A DNA stretch of 64,000 bases from Diadophis punctatus similis (Eukaryota; Chordata; Lepidosauria; Squamata; Dipsadidae): the NCBI GenBank assembly GCA_023053685.1, contig JALIGW010000063.1, positions 868,001 through 932,000 of the forward strand, given 5' to 3'. A program made the translations under genes and the position numbers. Below are positions 31,295 to 42,904 of this stretch, piece after piece. The notes beneath the pieces were generated by a model. It saw only the letters and a program-made list of their open reading frames with translations, had not been told where the DNA came from and did no database searches. Every line of letters begins with the position of its first letter. Positions within the stretch are counted from its first letter, which is position 1.

Positions 31295-34095
31295 ATTTTT
31301 TTATTTTATTTTATTTAGATGCTCTTCTATGCCGCCCTACTCCCTGAGGACTCAGGATGGCATACAACATTTTAAAGAACAACTAAACATTAAAATTATT
31401 AAAAACAATTTTAAAAAGTATCAAAAACAACATACAATAACATGTATACATGGAGGAAAGTAGTCTCAAGGTCACCCTGCCTGCAGGAAGAGCTATGTCT
31501 TAATGGCTTTTCGGAAGGCCAGCAAAGTGGGGATAACTCTGATCTCTTGGGGTAGTTGGTTCCAGAGAGCAGGAGCCCCTACATTTAAGGCCCTCCACCT
31601 AGGCCCCGCCAGCCGGCATTGTTTGGCTGATTTGATCTGGAGGAGACCAGCTCTGTGGGACCTAACCGGTCGAAGGGAAATGTGAGGTAGGATGCGGTCC
31701 CGGAGGTAACCTGGACCTAAGCCATGTAGGGCTTTAAAGATGATGATCAACACCTTGAATTGTACCCGGAGACCGATGGGCAACCAATGCAACTGGTGGA
31801 GTAGGGGTGTTACGTGGGTGTATCTTGAAATACCCACCACAGCACATGCAGCCGCATTTTGCACCAGTTGAAGTCTCCGAATACTCTTCAAGGGTAACCC
31901 CATGTAGAGCGCATTACAGTAGTCCAGGCAGGAGGTGACAAGGGCATGAGTGACCGTGGGTAAAGCCTCCTTCTCCAAGAATGGTCACAATTGGTGCACC
32001 AGGCGAAACTGTGCAAAAGTTCCCCTTGCCACAGCTGTGAGATGTTGGTCTAATTTTAGCTGTGGATCTAGGAGAACTCCCAAATTGTGAACCCGTTCTG
32101 AGGGAGTTAATTTTTTTCCCTCAAGAACCAAGGAGGGACAGTCAGCATGGAGGCAATATCCAGAGCCACTCAGTCTTGTCGGGGTTGAGCCTGAGTCTGT
32201 TTCTCCCCATCTAGGTCCTAAGGTCGTCCAGGCATCGGCACATTACATCGACTGCCTCCCTGAATTGAGACAGGGTGGTGATGTACAGCTGGGTGTCATC
32301 AGCGTACTGTTGAAAACTCACCCCATGTCTACGGATGATCTCCCCCAGCGGTTTCATGTAAATGTTGAACAGGATGGGCAAGAGGACCGAGCCCTGAGGC
32401 ACCCCACATGTCAGGGGCCTAGGAGACGACTTCTGCCTTCCTGTTAACACCGACTGCATCCTGTCGGTGAGATAAGAGGAGAACCACCGCAAAATGGTGC
32501 CTCCCACCCCCGCCTCGCTGAGACGATGCAGAAGGATACCATGGTCGATGGTATCGAAAGCCGCTGAGAGGTCAAGTAGCACCAGGATGGAAGAGTTGCC
32601 CCCATCCCGGGCTCGCCAGAGATCATCCATCAGAGCGACCAAGGCAGTTTCTGTACTGTAGCCGCGCCTGAAACCTGACTGGTAGGAATCCAAATGATCA
32701 ATTTCCTCCAATAACTGAAGAAGCTGAAAAGCCACCACCTTCTCAACAACTTTACCTATAAAAGGTAAGTTGGAGACCGGACGAAAGTTCTTCAAATCTG
32801 CTGGATCCAGGGAAGGCTTCTTAAGGAGGGGTCTCACCACCGCAACCTTTAAAGACTGCGGTATGGATCCTTCCCTAAAAGAAGCATTGACCACCACCTG
32901 GATCCAGCTGCATGCCACCTCTCTGCTGGCCGAAACCAGCCAGGAGGGGCATGGGTCCAATAAACAGGTGGAAGAGCTCATCGCACCCACGGCCTTGTCC
33001 ATGTCATCAGGAGAGACAGGCTCAAACTCCTCCCACAACGCTGGACTAAGACTTGCTCCCGTCAACTCAATGAACTCTGTCCAGGTTCGACCGGATCTGA
33101 GCGACTTTACCCATCAGAAATTCTTTAGCTCTACCTTGCAAGTGTTCCTTGCTCCCCCCTTTAGCAAGGAGGATGCGAGTCACCCTAAACAAGGTGGCTG
33201 GGCGAGAATCTGCGGATGCAATAAGAGCAGAAAAATGTGATCGTTTTGCCGCCCCTATCGCCACTAGATAAGACTTAATAAATGTTCTTAGAAGTGTTCG
33301 GTCGGATTCAGTTTTACTGCCTCTCCAGCATCGCTCCAGACGTCTCTTGTGGTGTTTCATCTCCTGGAGCTCCTCGGTAAACCAGGGAGCCTTTTGGGAT
33401 CCACTGCCACGGAGAGGTCGCAAAGCTGCAATCCGATCTAATGCCCCCGATGCTGCAGTGTTCCAAGCAGCCACCAGGGACTCAGATGAATTGTGTACCA
33501 GGGTATCAGGTATTTCCCCAAGTTCCCTCTGGAGTCCTTCCGGTTCCATTAGGTGCCTGGGGTGGAACCACATAGTTGGTCCTGGCTCCCTGCGGGAGAG
33601 GAGTGGGGCACTGAAATCCAACCTCAGTAGGAAATGATCTGACCATGACAACGGGGTGGTGACTATATCCCCTAAGTTCAGATCATCTCTCCACTGCCCC
33701 GAAAGAAACACTAGGTTGAGTGTGTGTCCTCCACCATTAGTCGGACCCTGGATTACTTGGGTCAGGTCCATGGTTGTCATGGAATCCATGAACTCCTGAG
33801 CTGCACCAGAGGTTTTGCCGGCCGAAGGCAGGTTAAAGTCCCCCAGCACCATAAGCCTGGGGAACTCCACCGCCAGGCCTGCTACCACCTCAAGCAGCTC
33901 AGGCAGGGCCTTCGTAATGCAGCTGGGAGGCAGGTACGTTAACAGAAGGCCCACCTGAACCCCTAAATCCAACTTCAGAAGGAGCGTCTCACAACCGACA
34001 ATCTCCAGGGCAGGGATCCTATTAGGATGCAGATTCAGGCGTGTTATTATGGCAACTCCTCCCCCCCTTCCCTGGGGTCGTGGCTGATACAACAC
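31295..34095 (-). mobile_element. L2 LINE, 5'-truncated, long open stretches
   Basis: From 34095 down: an AP-endonuclease ([44 protein letters not shown]) open for over 340 codons, then reverse transcriptase 33065-32211 ([59 protein letters not shown], catalytic QYADDTQLYI). The C-terminal segment is at 31978-31493 (SCLDYCNALYMGLPLKSI, ALWNQLPQEIR). The 3' end has the TGCCGCCCTACTCCCTGAGG family signature and a T/A-rich tail near 31295-31315. A few frame breaks remain, but the state of preservation indicates recent activity. It lies about 200 bp before exon 5 of V2R-B. Confidence 0.9.
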
Positions 34096-34258
34096 TGTTG
34101 CACAAGACAATGTTGCACAAGACACTGTTGCACAAGACACTGTTGCACAAGACACTGTTCTTGTCTATCTCCATGTTACATAGATGGTGCACTGTTGCAC
34201 AAGACACTGTTGCACAAGACAATGTTCTTGTCTATCTCCATGTTACATAGATGGTGAG
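34096..34258. repeat. Two-level tandem repeat next to V2R-B exon 5
   Basis: A 15-bp unit (TGTTGCACAAGACAC or -ACAA) occurs four times, then TGTTCTTGTCTATCTCCATG plus TTACATAGATGGTG, then two more 15-bp units and the long unit again. It lies between the 5' end of the L2 and the splice acceptor of exon 5. Confidence 0.8.
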
Positions 34259-34299
34259 TGTAACATCTTTCCTTTGGCATTTTTTCTTTTTCTTCTCAG

Positions 34300-34426
34300 T
34301 CTCTGCCTCAGTCCAAATGTGTGGAAAAATGTCAGCCTGGATTTGTCAAGAAGATTCGAGAAGGAGAGCCAGTTTGCTGCTATGACTGCGTTCTTTGTCC
34401 AGAGGGGACCATCTCCACTCAGGAAG
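34300..34426 (+). CDS. V2R-B exon 5 (cysteine-rich linker)
   Basis: This is the 127-bp nine-cysteine linker exon, with a strong pyrimidine tract before CAG and donor GAAG|GTGGGT. It encodes SLPQSKCVEKCQPGFVKKI, then EPVCCYDCVLCPEGTIS. In class C receptors this exon couples the ligand domain to the 7TM bundle. The frame is open here, unlike the matching exon of V2R-C. Confidence 0.87.
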
Positions 34427-35752
34427 GTGGGTGACACCAAAGGGAAACCTTCTGAATTCATCCAGGGCACTTTGATCAATATGTGTCTTAAAGAGACATA
34501 TAGGTTTGATGGTTTTGTGTTTGATTTTCATGGTGTCCAATTTCTTCCCTAATGAGATTGATAAAAACTGTTATAACACCAACAAAAAAAGAATATAGTT
34601 GTAGTTCTGAAAGGAAAAAAAACACTAACATACAATGCTGAGATTAAAAGGAACAGAAAAAAGGGGGGGTAAGAAGAATTAATAATAAAAGACCAATCTA
34701 CAAATAGATACTAATGTTGAATTCTAAACTGTTGCCAAATCTAGAAAGGATGGAAATATATTGCTTCATCTTCTCATTTTTATTGGGTAAAAAGACTTGG
34801 CAGATAACAAACTCAGTTCCTCTTCCAGAATTCCTTCACAAATTAATCTTCCTTAAGATCTCTTTCTTTTCAAATTTATATGGTTGTCTATTTCACACAA
34901 AGTGACTTTGGTGGCACACAATTAAATCACAAATTAAAAATTTAAACAATAAAAACTAAATGCTGAGAAAGCAAGAGAAGAGTACATCATGATGCTACCT
35001 ACCATGCAACCAGCACACAGGGCTCTGTTGACAGGGGATCCCCAAGACTGTTGGAAAATATCGCATTTTAAGGGATTTCTAGAGGGCCTCATAGTCTGGA
35101 GATACTCTCCATTTCAGGATAGTTACTGATTTTTAACCGGAAGGTTCTGTACAATCTCCCTTGAAGTAAGCAGTGTTGCAACCCTTCACAAGAGGCCCTC
35201 CATGGATCCAACCATGTTAGATAACTTTTATCTTGTGTCCAATCTTTTAGAGCAGTTTATTGAGAGCATGGTTTGAAAGGTGGGTCAATAATCTGTAATG
35301 GAGTTTAAACATTTTCAGCAGAAACATATGTCCATCATCTGACAAAAATTTAATAAACAAAAAACAAACAAACAAATAATCTGGTTAGAGCAGTTTATTG
35401 AGAATGTGATTGGTGGGTCAATCATCAATAACTTAGTTTAAAAATTATTGGGGAAAACACATGTCCATCATTTCACAAAAGTTAAAAAATTAAATAATAT
35501 AATAAAAACAAAGAACTCATGATAAGATCAGTGTGAGATAAGAATCTGGTGGATTACCTCAGAGAAGGGAGTTTGTGGCACCAGATATTTCTTCTTTTCA
35601 TTTGTTTAATAGTTGTATATATTGGTGAATTTTTTGCTGGAATGTATGTATATACAATTTAATGAGGCTTCCTGTCTCTCAGTATCGAATCTCATCTAAA
35701 GGTTTTCTTGAAATTTGAAAGACTATGAAAGAAATGTTACTTTTTTTCTCAG
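34427..35752. other. V2R-B intron 5
   Basis: AT-rich 1.3 kb. A local duplication is visible (GAGCAGTTTATTGAGA near 35250 and 35384, each followed by GGTGGGTCAAT). No gene. Confidence 0.55.
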
Positions 35753-36655
35753 ATACTGAAAAATAAACCAAATGCCCAGATGAACAATATCCAACCAAGA
35801 ACAGAGTCCGGTGTATCCCAAAAAGAATAACCTTCCTGGCATATGAAGAAAATCTGGGCATAATCCTTGTGTTCTTTGCTCTCCTCTTGTTCCTAACCAC
35901 AAGCCTTGTTTTAATCATATTCCTTCAAAACCTTGAAACTCCCATTTCAAAGCCAACAACCGGGATCTCTCCTTCATCCTCCTGATCTCCCTCCTGTTTT
36001 GCTTTTTGTCCCCCTTTTTCTTCATTGGGCAACCAAGGAAAGCCACCTGTCTTCTACGACAAACAGTGTTCAGCATTGTCTTCTCAGTAGCTGTGTCTTC
36101 TGTGTTGGCCAAAACTATAATGGTGGTGCTGGCTTTCTTGGCCTCAAAACCAGGAAACAGGATGAGAAGATGGTTAGGAAAGAGCTTGGCCAACTCCATC
36201 ATCCTTTCTTGTTCTGGTTTCCAAATTTTCATCTGTGTATTGTGGCTGGGAGTTTCTCCCCCATTCCCTGATTCTGACAAGCACTCCCAGTCAGGAGAGA
36301 TCATCCTTCAGTGCAACGAAGGCTCTGTTGCCATGTTTTATGTTGTCCTTGGCTACATGGGTTTCCTAGCTGTCATTTGCTTCATAGTGGCTTTCCTGGC
36401 TAGGAACCTGCCTGGGGCCTTCAATGAAGCCAAACTGATAACTTTCAGCATGCTGGTCTTCTGAAGCGTCTGGGTCTCTTTCCTGCCCACCTACCTGAGC
36501 ACCAAAGGAAAGTCCATGGTGACCGTGCAGGTCTTCTCCATCTTGGCCTCCAGTGCTGGACTGCTAGGCTGCATCTTCTTCCCCAAGTGCTACATTATCA
36601 TCCTGAGACCAGATCTAAACACTAAGGAGCATCTAACGATAAAACTAGGGAACTG
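35753..36655 (+). pseudogene. V2R-B exon 6 (7TM domain), disrupted
   Basis: This exon is homologous over its full length to the open 7TM exon 45278-46182. Damage seen directly: a TAA stop at codon 5 (after DTEK), a one-base loss near 35944 in the TM1-TM2 loop (CCCATTT against CCCATTG), and a TGA in VF*SVW near 36464. The segment between frame changes still reads clearly ([20 protein letters not shown] to LITFSMLVF). A termination codon near 36653 matches the normal C-terminus. Confidence 0.9.
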
Positions 36656-37003
36656 ACAATGAAATTGTTTCTTAGGATCATAACATTTAATTAATGATTG
36701 CAATTGTTGATGGTTTATATGCTTTGTTTGCCTCTATTTGACAACTTAAGTTATTTAAAACTGAAATAAATAAAAATAGATTAATAAAATTAACTATTGA
36801 GATAACCACTAAACAATAAAATAAATTAATAGTTGATATTTGTGTTTTTAAACTATAGATAACCCTCCTTTTCCTCAGCACACAGGTTAGCAAATATTTC
36901 CTTTAAGCAATCCTTGAAGAGAGTACATATGTAAACCATGTCCTGGGCTTTGGACTATTTAAGCTTGTTGGGTAACTTCAGAGTTAGTTAGGAGGGTCTC
37001 AAC
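36656..37003. other. 3' flank of V2R-B
   Basis: Aligns inverted with 44880-45277 behind V2R-C (CTCAGCACACAGGTTAGC), which shows the tail-to-tail duplication includes the 3' flank. Homology fades near 37000. Confidence 0.6.
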
Positions 37004-37140
37004 CAGTGGTGGGATTCAAATACTTTAACAACCGGTTCTCTGACCTAATGATTTCTTCAAACAACCAGTTCACCAAACTGCTCAGAAAGTTAACAACTGG
37101 TTCTCCCGAAGTGGTGTGGACTGGCTGAATCCCACCACTG
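37004..37140. mobile_element. Short hAT-type MITE with perfect 8-bp duplication
   Basis: A 137-bp near-palindrome with ends CAGTGGTGGGATTCA and TGAATCCCACCACTG, flanked by GTCTCAAC on both sides (36996-37003, 37141-37148). Confidence 0.85.
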
Positions 37141-37394
37141 GTCTCAACCTCATATTCATGGTTCTTTCAGAATTCAGAATCAAGTGTAGGACCCAAAGCA
37201 ATTATTCAATTCTTTCTGCAGTGTTTTTCAGCATGTCCTGGTGGGACTCCCTGAAATAATATGGAGACAGTTCCCACACAACAAAGAGATGCACTCATAT
37301 TTATGCATTTCAAAATGGCAGGATAGAGTAATGCATAAGTTAGAAATCATATAACAAACGATGAATAAATGATACAGATATTATATTGTTGCCT

Positions 37395-38370
37395 TTTACA
37401 GAAACGCAGTGGGATGAAATCCACAAGTGGAATATACAGCTAGAGGGATTTATATTATTAAAAAGAAACAGAACAAATAAAAAAGGAGGTGGAGTTGCAC
37501 TATATATAAGAAATAACTAGATGTCTACAGAAATAAAACGCAAGAATGATGAAAAGTGTCTTGAATGCATTTAGGGCAATATAAAAGGGGGAGAATGGCA
37601 CTGCCATATGTGTGTACTATAGGCCAGTGGTGGCGAACCTATGGCACGCGTGCCAGAGGTGGCACTCAGAGCCCTATCTGAGGGCACATGCACCATCACC
37701 CCAGCTGAGCACCACCGCGTTTCTCACCATCATTTGCATGAAACAGAAGTTTCCTGCAGAGCTGGGGTATTGTGATGCCCCGCCTCCCTGCCGTTCTTTG
37801 GCTCTCTGGTGCACTTGTGGGTATGCGCACACGAACGTGCATGACTTCCAGGCTCGCCACTCGGTAACTAAAAGATTTGCCATCACTGCTATAGGCTATT
37901 CAACCAAACAGAGAAACAGATGGACTTTTTGCTAGTCAATTATCTAAGTATGTATTAAGCACATCAAAATAGTAATGGGGGACTTTAACTACCCTGACAT
38001 CAACTGGGAGAGAAACTCTGCATCAAGTGGAAAATCAAACATGTTCCTGACAAACCTAGCAGACAACTTTGTCTCCCAAAAAGTAGAGAAGGGAACTAGG
38101 GGCTTAGCCATATTGGACTTAATTCTCACTAACAGAGATGAACTGAGAGATGGTGTTGAAGCTACAGGAACTTTGTGGGTAGGAGTGATCCTGCAATATT
38201 GGAATTCAACATTATGCAAGCACAAGCAATAAAGTCAAACTCGAATCTTAGAATTTAAGAGAGCTAATTCAATAAATTTAGAAAACGCTTGGGAAGAATT
38301 CCGTTAATGAGAATCCTCAAGGGGAAAACAACTCAAGATTTTGGGAAATTTTGAAAAATAAGCGTACCTA
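37395..38370 (+). mobile_element. CR1 endonuclease fragment, split by SPIN
   Basis: Encodes the CR1 endonuclease with stops (TQWDEIHKWNIQ, KKGGGVALYI, then after the SPIN insertion MGDFNYPDINWERNSASSGK, GLAILDLILTNRDELRDGVE). The retained GDFNYPDINW motif identifies the domain. The element ends before the RT. Confidence 0.82.
37625..37888. mobile_element. SPIN non-autonomous hAT transposon
   Basis: A complete 264-bp copy: CAGTGGTGGCGAACCTATGG, CACGCGTGCCAGAGGTGGCA and CTCAGAGCCC at the left, AAAGATTTGCCATCACTG at the right, with perfect 8-bp duplication CTATAGGC (37617-37624, 37889-37896). The sequence matches the SPACE INVADERS family, known for horizontal transfer among tetrapods. Confidence 0.88.
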
Positions 38371-38387
38371 TTCAAATGTAAGGGCAG

Positions 38388-39345
38388 GGGTGAAATGCTC
38401 CCAGTTCAGACTGGTTTGGGTGTACCAGTAGTGCCAGGCACCAGTGGTTCACCGAACTGGCAGTGATGGCTGGCTGGCCATGCCCCTGAGCCAGTCCCCA
38501 GGTTGCCGCTTGCTTGTCCTGCAAACGGATGTCCCGGAACTGCACATGTGGTAGGACATGAGTCTGCACTGGAAGAGGGCTGCAGGAGATGTGGTGCACA
38601 TGTGCAGCAGCCCTGGGACATCCACTTGCCATTTCCCACGTTTTGGGCCTGGCACGCTCTGCTGCTGCGAGGCCTTTGGCCATCTGCCGCCGCTCTCAGA
38701 CTCAGTCCCATAGCAGTTTCAGCAGAAGGTAACGCCAACACTGGTGGGGGGAGGAAGACCTGCTGCACCTCGGGTCGTGAAGGGCAGGGTGTGCTCTGCC
38801 ACCACCGCTGATGCCAGCACCACAGCCACGCAGGAAAATTGGTGCGGCGCAGTTCTGGGATTGCGGAGAGCCCAGGCAAGCTTCTCTAGGCTCTCTGCCA
38901 TCCCGGAACTACACCGCACCGGGAAATTTTCCCGCATGGCTGCAGTGGGGGCAGAGCCACCTGACAAGGCTTTGTTTGAGCGCGGGTCGGTGGGAGGTGT
39001 GGAGCTTCGAGATTGGGAATGGCTCGGAGCGGCAAGAGGGAAGGAAAGGTGACCGTGACTTTCTCTTCCTCCTCTTCCTTTTCTTCTTCTCCACCAGCTT
39101 TGAGGCTGGGAAGGGCTCGGAGCGGCAAGAGGGAAGGAAAAGTGACCACAACTTTCTCTTCCTCCTCCTCCTTGCAGGGTGCATTGAGTTTGTTTTGCAA
39201 GCTTGCCCGAGGTTTGCAAGGCCTCTTCCACCTCCTCCTGTGCAGCTCTAACATGTGCAAAAGCAGGGAGAACTGTTGGGCTGCCCCCCACCCCCACCCC
39301 CACCCCCGATCCCCATCTTCGAATCTGCGATCATGGGGATTCACG
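38388..39345. mobile_element. GC-rich hAT-like element, right end unclear
   Basis: It starts CAGGGGTGAAATGCTCCCAG, the same end type as the hairpin element at 5883. The interior is GC-rich and contains a direct repeat of about 105 bp around 39018 and 39113 (GGCTCGGAGCGGCAAGAGGG, AAGGAAA, TGACC, TTTCTCTTCCTCCTC), then a (CCCCCA)n tract near 39288-39308. Long ORFs here have no protein-family signal. Confidence 0.45.
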
Positions 39346-39559
39346 AGGAAGAGAAACCCTCCCCATCCCATCCAAGGACCAATTAGATTTTCTTGTTGCT
39401 CATGGTGGGAATCTAGCATTTGCATGGAAGAGAGTTGCTTCCCACTGGACAGGCGGCCCTTGGGGGAAACGCAGCCATTGCACTGGGCCTGAGAGGGATG
39501 CTGGCACTGAGAGGGGCCACTCGCTTTCTTCCTTCTCCTGCCACTGCTCAGACCATGTG

Positions 39560-39725
<166 letters not shown>

Positions 39726-39899
39726 ATTGGGGGGGTCTCCCGCCTGTTGCTAGGCTCTTCTGTGGTGATGGGGAAGGAGGGGGCATCAGGCGCTCCGCGC
39801 CACACTCGCTGGTTGAGCATCCATCACCGGTCTCGCCCGGGCGGGCAATGAAGTCTCAGAAACCGCCCGTGGAGGTTGGATATCCCCTCTATCCAGGAG

Positions 39900-40310
39900 G
39901 GGAAAGGAGGTTAAAGGAAAGGAAAGAAAAGAAGGAAAGGGGGAGGGGAGAGAATGAGAGGAGAGGAAAGGAAAGAAAAGGAAAGAAAAGAAGGAGGAAA
40001 GGAATGGAATGGAACAGGGGAAAGGGAAGGGAAGGGAAGGGGGAGGGGGAGTTGAGGAAAGGAAAGGAAAGGAAAGGAAAGAAGGAAAGGAAAGAAGGAA
40101 AGGGGGAGGGGAGGGGAGGAGAGGAGAGGAAAGGAAAGAAGGAAAGGAAAGGAAAGAAGGGGGAAAGGAAAGGAATGGAACAGGGAAAAGGAAAGGAAAG
40201 GAAAGTTAAGGAAAGGGAAGGGAATGGGGAGGGAGGGGAGGAGATGAGAGGAAAGGAAAGGAAAGAAAAGAAGGTAAGGAAAAGGGGCGAGGAGGGGAAG
40301 GACTACAACT
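39900..40310. repeat. Purine-rich (GGAAA)n-type low-complexity tract
   Basis: About 400 bp almost entirely A and G on plus: GGAAAGGAAA, GGGAAGGGAA and GAGGGGAGGAGA units. The polypurine strand could form triplex DNA; the large Lys/Glu/Arg ORF is a by-product. Confidence 0.9.
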
Positions 40311-40440
40311 ACAGCTCTGGAATATGGGACTGACTTTCCCACCACATCAGCAAGCCATTGTCAGTCTGGCCCTCTTCATTTTCCTTCACTCAGATTGACT
40401 AAGCTTCTTGAGAGAAGGAACACAAAAGAGGATTCCAGGA

Positions 40441-40613
40441 TGTGTGCCTAGACCAGGCAACTTTTTCTCAAGCCTCCCACCCAGAGGCCTCACAGAAGCA
40501 GACAGGTAGGCCTGAAAGGCAGCTGAGCTCCCCCACATCAGTGGTCCGTGGGATTTAAAATTATGAATTTGGTGGTCCCTGAGGTCCAAAAGGTTGGAAG
40601 CCCCTGGTCTATC
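40441..40613. mobile_element. hAT right-end fragment
   Basis: TGGTGGTCCCTGAGGTCCAA, AAGGTTGGAAGCCCCTG resembles the right terminus of a hAT non-autonomous element. The left terminus is not clear. Confidence 0.4.
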
Positions 40614-40759
40614 ATTTCCTCCTTTCAGTGATCCATGAAAGTACATCTATAGTATGTAGATAATAAAGTTGAAAAAAGGTAAACAACATTTTTACAGATC
40701 TATAGATACCTTGAGGCTGGGTGTGACAAGGAATGGCTGGGAGGGGAGGGGCTAGGCGA

Positions 40760-40877
40760 GGCACCCCTTGACATGACTGACATTGAGTTGGCCACACCAA
40801 CCCGATCACATGACCATCAAGCCACTCCCACCTAGTCACATGACCATCAAGCCACTCCCACCCAGTCACATGACTGC
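40760..40877. repeat. CACATGACCATCAAGCCACTCCCAC-type tandem repeat, left part
   Basis: Units of about 26 bp (AGTCACATGACCATCAAGCC, ACTCCCACC). The array continues at 41424-41540 after the solo LTR that split it. Confidence 0.7.
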
Positions 40878-41423
40878 TGTTAAGGAGTTCTTGTGCTCTT
40901 GAGCACGTGCACAGTGAAATGTGTTGTTGCAGTTTGATATGAGTTGCTATGATTCAGTCAATAAACAGATACTTTTAAATATATACAAATAGTTTACTTA
41001 AAGAAGTAGCAAAGTTCAATTGGAAGTCCAATTGTAACAAAGTTCAAATTGGAAGTCCAAAGTCATACACAGTAAGTCAATACGAAGAATCTTCTTCTTG
41101 CCTATCTTTGTTTTAACTAGCAAACAAAGATTACAGCTAACAAACAAATCTATACTATCACAGATAGTTATGCTTTACACAGCAGCTCTTCACAGTACTT
41201 TCACACAGACACGAAGTCAATTACTCAACAGTGAAGCAGCAGAGACAATCAGCAGAGAGAGTCAGAATCAGCAGGAAATCAACAGAGCACTGAATGAGTA
41301 TGCTGTCTTGCTCCCTTTTATAGTAATCAGCCTACAATGCATTTAAAGCAATATTCACATAAACATTGATTTGTGGCTTGTTCATATATTAGCAAACCCA
41401 ATCATTTGAACAGAGTCCTAACA
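40878..41423. mobile_element. Solo LTR splitting the 26-bp repeat array
   Basis: A 546-bp element with ends TGTTAAGGA and TCCTAACA, flanked by ACTGC (40873-40877, 41424-41428). The tandem array rejoins in register when it is removed. No internal genes remain. Confidence 0.78.
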
Positions 41424-41540
41424 ACTGCCAAGCAACTCCCACCCGGTCACATGACTGCCAAGCCACTCCCACCCGGACAAATGACCGTCAAGCCACACCC
41501 ATAAAATTAAGCCATGCCCACAAAATTAAGCCACACAGAG
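41424..41540. repeat. 26-bp tandem repeat, right part
   Basis: More units (CGGTCACATGACTGCCAAGC, CACTCCCACC), grading into AAAATTAAGCCATGCCCAC. Confidence 0.7.
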
Positions 41541-41989
41541 TAATAATAAAAGAACTTGGAACCCACCCCTGCCTCTAACCTGTGGTGGATCTTGTGGTGG
41601 ATCTTCCCATGCTCGTCCTGTAATTGCTGTATTAATTTTTTAGTTCTCTCTTTTTTGATTTTATGAGACAGCCATCTCCCCAGTTTGTTAGCAAATTCAA
41701 AATGATTCTATTTCATTGTTTTAATGTTCCATATCATTTCTCCTCACCACATAAGCTATTGTTAATCCCCTAACGTATGCTTTTGTCGTGTCCCATAGGT
41801 TTTGTAGTGTTGTTTGTTCTTTCCTATTTACCCTAAATAAAAATTCCAATTCTTTTTCTATCATTTGCACATATGGTTTCTTTTTTAAAATTCTCTGATT
41901 TAGCGTCCATCTTGCTTTTTTCCTCTGTCCCTTCCATTTTACTGCTAATGGGTTGTGGTTGGCCCATGTCTGTGGTAGATTTTTTTTTA

Positions 41990-42715
41990 GATTTATTATT
42001 AGAGTTGGAAGGGACCTTGTAGGTCATCTAGTCCAACCCCCTGCTTAAGCAGGAGTTCCTACACCATTTGAGACAGATGGCAGTCCAGTCTCTCCTTGAA
42101 GGTCGCAAGTGTTGGGGCTCTCACAACCTCCGCTGGCAAGCTGTTCCACTGGTTGATCGCTCTCACTGTCAGAAAGTTTCTCCTCACTTCCAGGTTGAAT
42201 CTCTCCTTGGTCAGCTTCCATCCATTATTTCTTTTAGGACTCTGGGGTGTAATCTGTCTGGTCCTGGTGCTTTGTATTTGTTAAGTTCAGATAGGTGATC
42301 TCTTACTGTATTTTTGCTTAGGTTGAGTCTTGCTTCGAATCTTTTTTTTATATTTGTGTTGCTGGGTAGTTGAGCTGCAGTTTCCTTTTGTGTGAAGACT
42401 GACGTGAAGAATATGTTCAGTAGTTCTGCTTTGTCTATGTTGTCTGTTACTTCTTTGCCGTCTTCTCTCTTTAGTGGACCAACTGTTTCTTTGATTTTTT
42501 TCTTGTTGTTTATGTGTTGGAAGAAGCTTTTTTTGTTGTCTTTGACTTTTGTTGTGAGTCTTTGTTCGTTCTGGGCCTTTGCTGTCCTGATTTTTTCTTT
42601 ACAGATTCTGGCTGTCTGTTAGTACTTTGCCTTGGTTATGTGCCCCTCTTTCCATTTTTTGTATTTATCTTTTTTTTCATTCAGTTTATCGGTGAGGTCT
42701 TTGTTTAGGTAGTGG
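41990..42715 (-). mobile_element. CR1 nested in L1 ORF2
   Basis: Encodes the CR1 inter-domain linker ([40 protein letters not shown]) and then jumps to the 3' UTR near 42235, so the RT is deleted. L1 sequence on both sides shares GTGGTAG, a likely target duplication. Confidence 0.8.
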
Positions 42716-42904
42716 TAGTATCTCTATTTCTTCTATGTTATTGATCAGTTCTGGGTTCCTCCAGACCATATCAATTCTCGACCAGGACTTGTGAGGGTGG
42801 GAATAAAAAGTATATTGATTCTTCTTTGAGTGTAGTTGTCTCCATCCATCTTGTAAATTTAATTCTTGCATCATTTCAGAGAATGGATTTGGTAGTTGTC
42901 TCCT

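Larger units (their letters stand above)
16842..36655 (+). pseudogene. V2R-B: six-exon vomeronasal type-2 receptor pseudogene
   Basis: All six canonical V2R exons are present in order: 16842-17059, 17566-17854, 25934-26725, 28460-28672, 34300-34426 and 35753-36655. Exons 1-5 are open, with usable splice sites and matching phases. Exon 6 breaks the gene. Codon 5 of the linker/7TM exon is TAA where locus C has the conserved cysteine TGT. One base is lost near 35944 before TM2, and a TGA replaces a cysteine codon near 36464 in the TM6 region. Introns 2 and 4 are inflated by a 6.3-kb DIRS element and a 2.8-kb L2. The locus is an inverted copy of V2R-A upstream and of V2R-C downstream. Because the lesions are confined to one exon, inactivation is probably recent, or this exon came from a damaged paralogue. 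Confidence 0.88.

Noticed and set aside
34022..34257. Cys/Thr-rich ORFs in both strands
   Set aside because: They translate the 15-bp tandem repeat and nothing else.
34096..34258. CRISPR-like regular repeat
   Set aside because: Units are contiguous with no unique spacers, and the host is a vertebrate.
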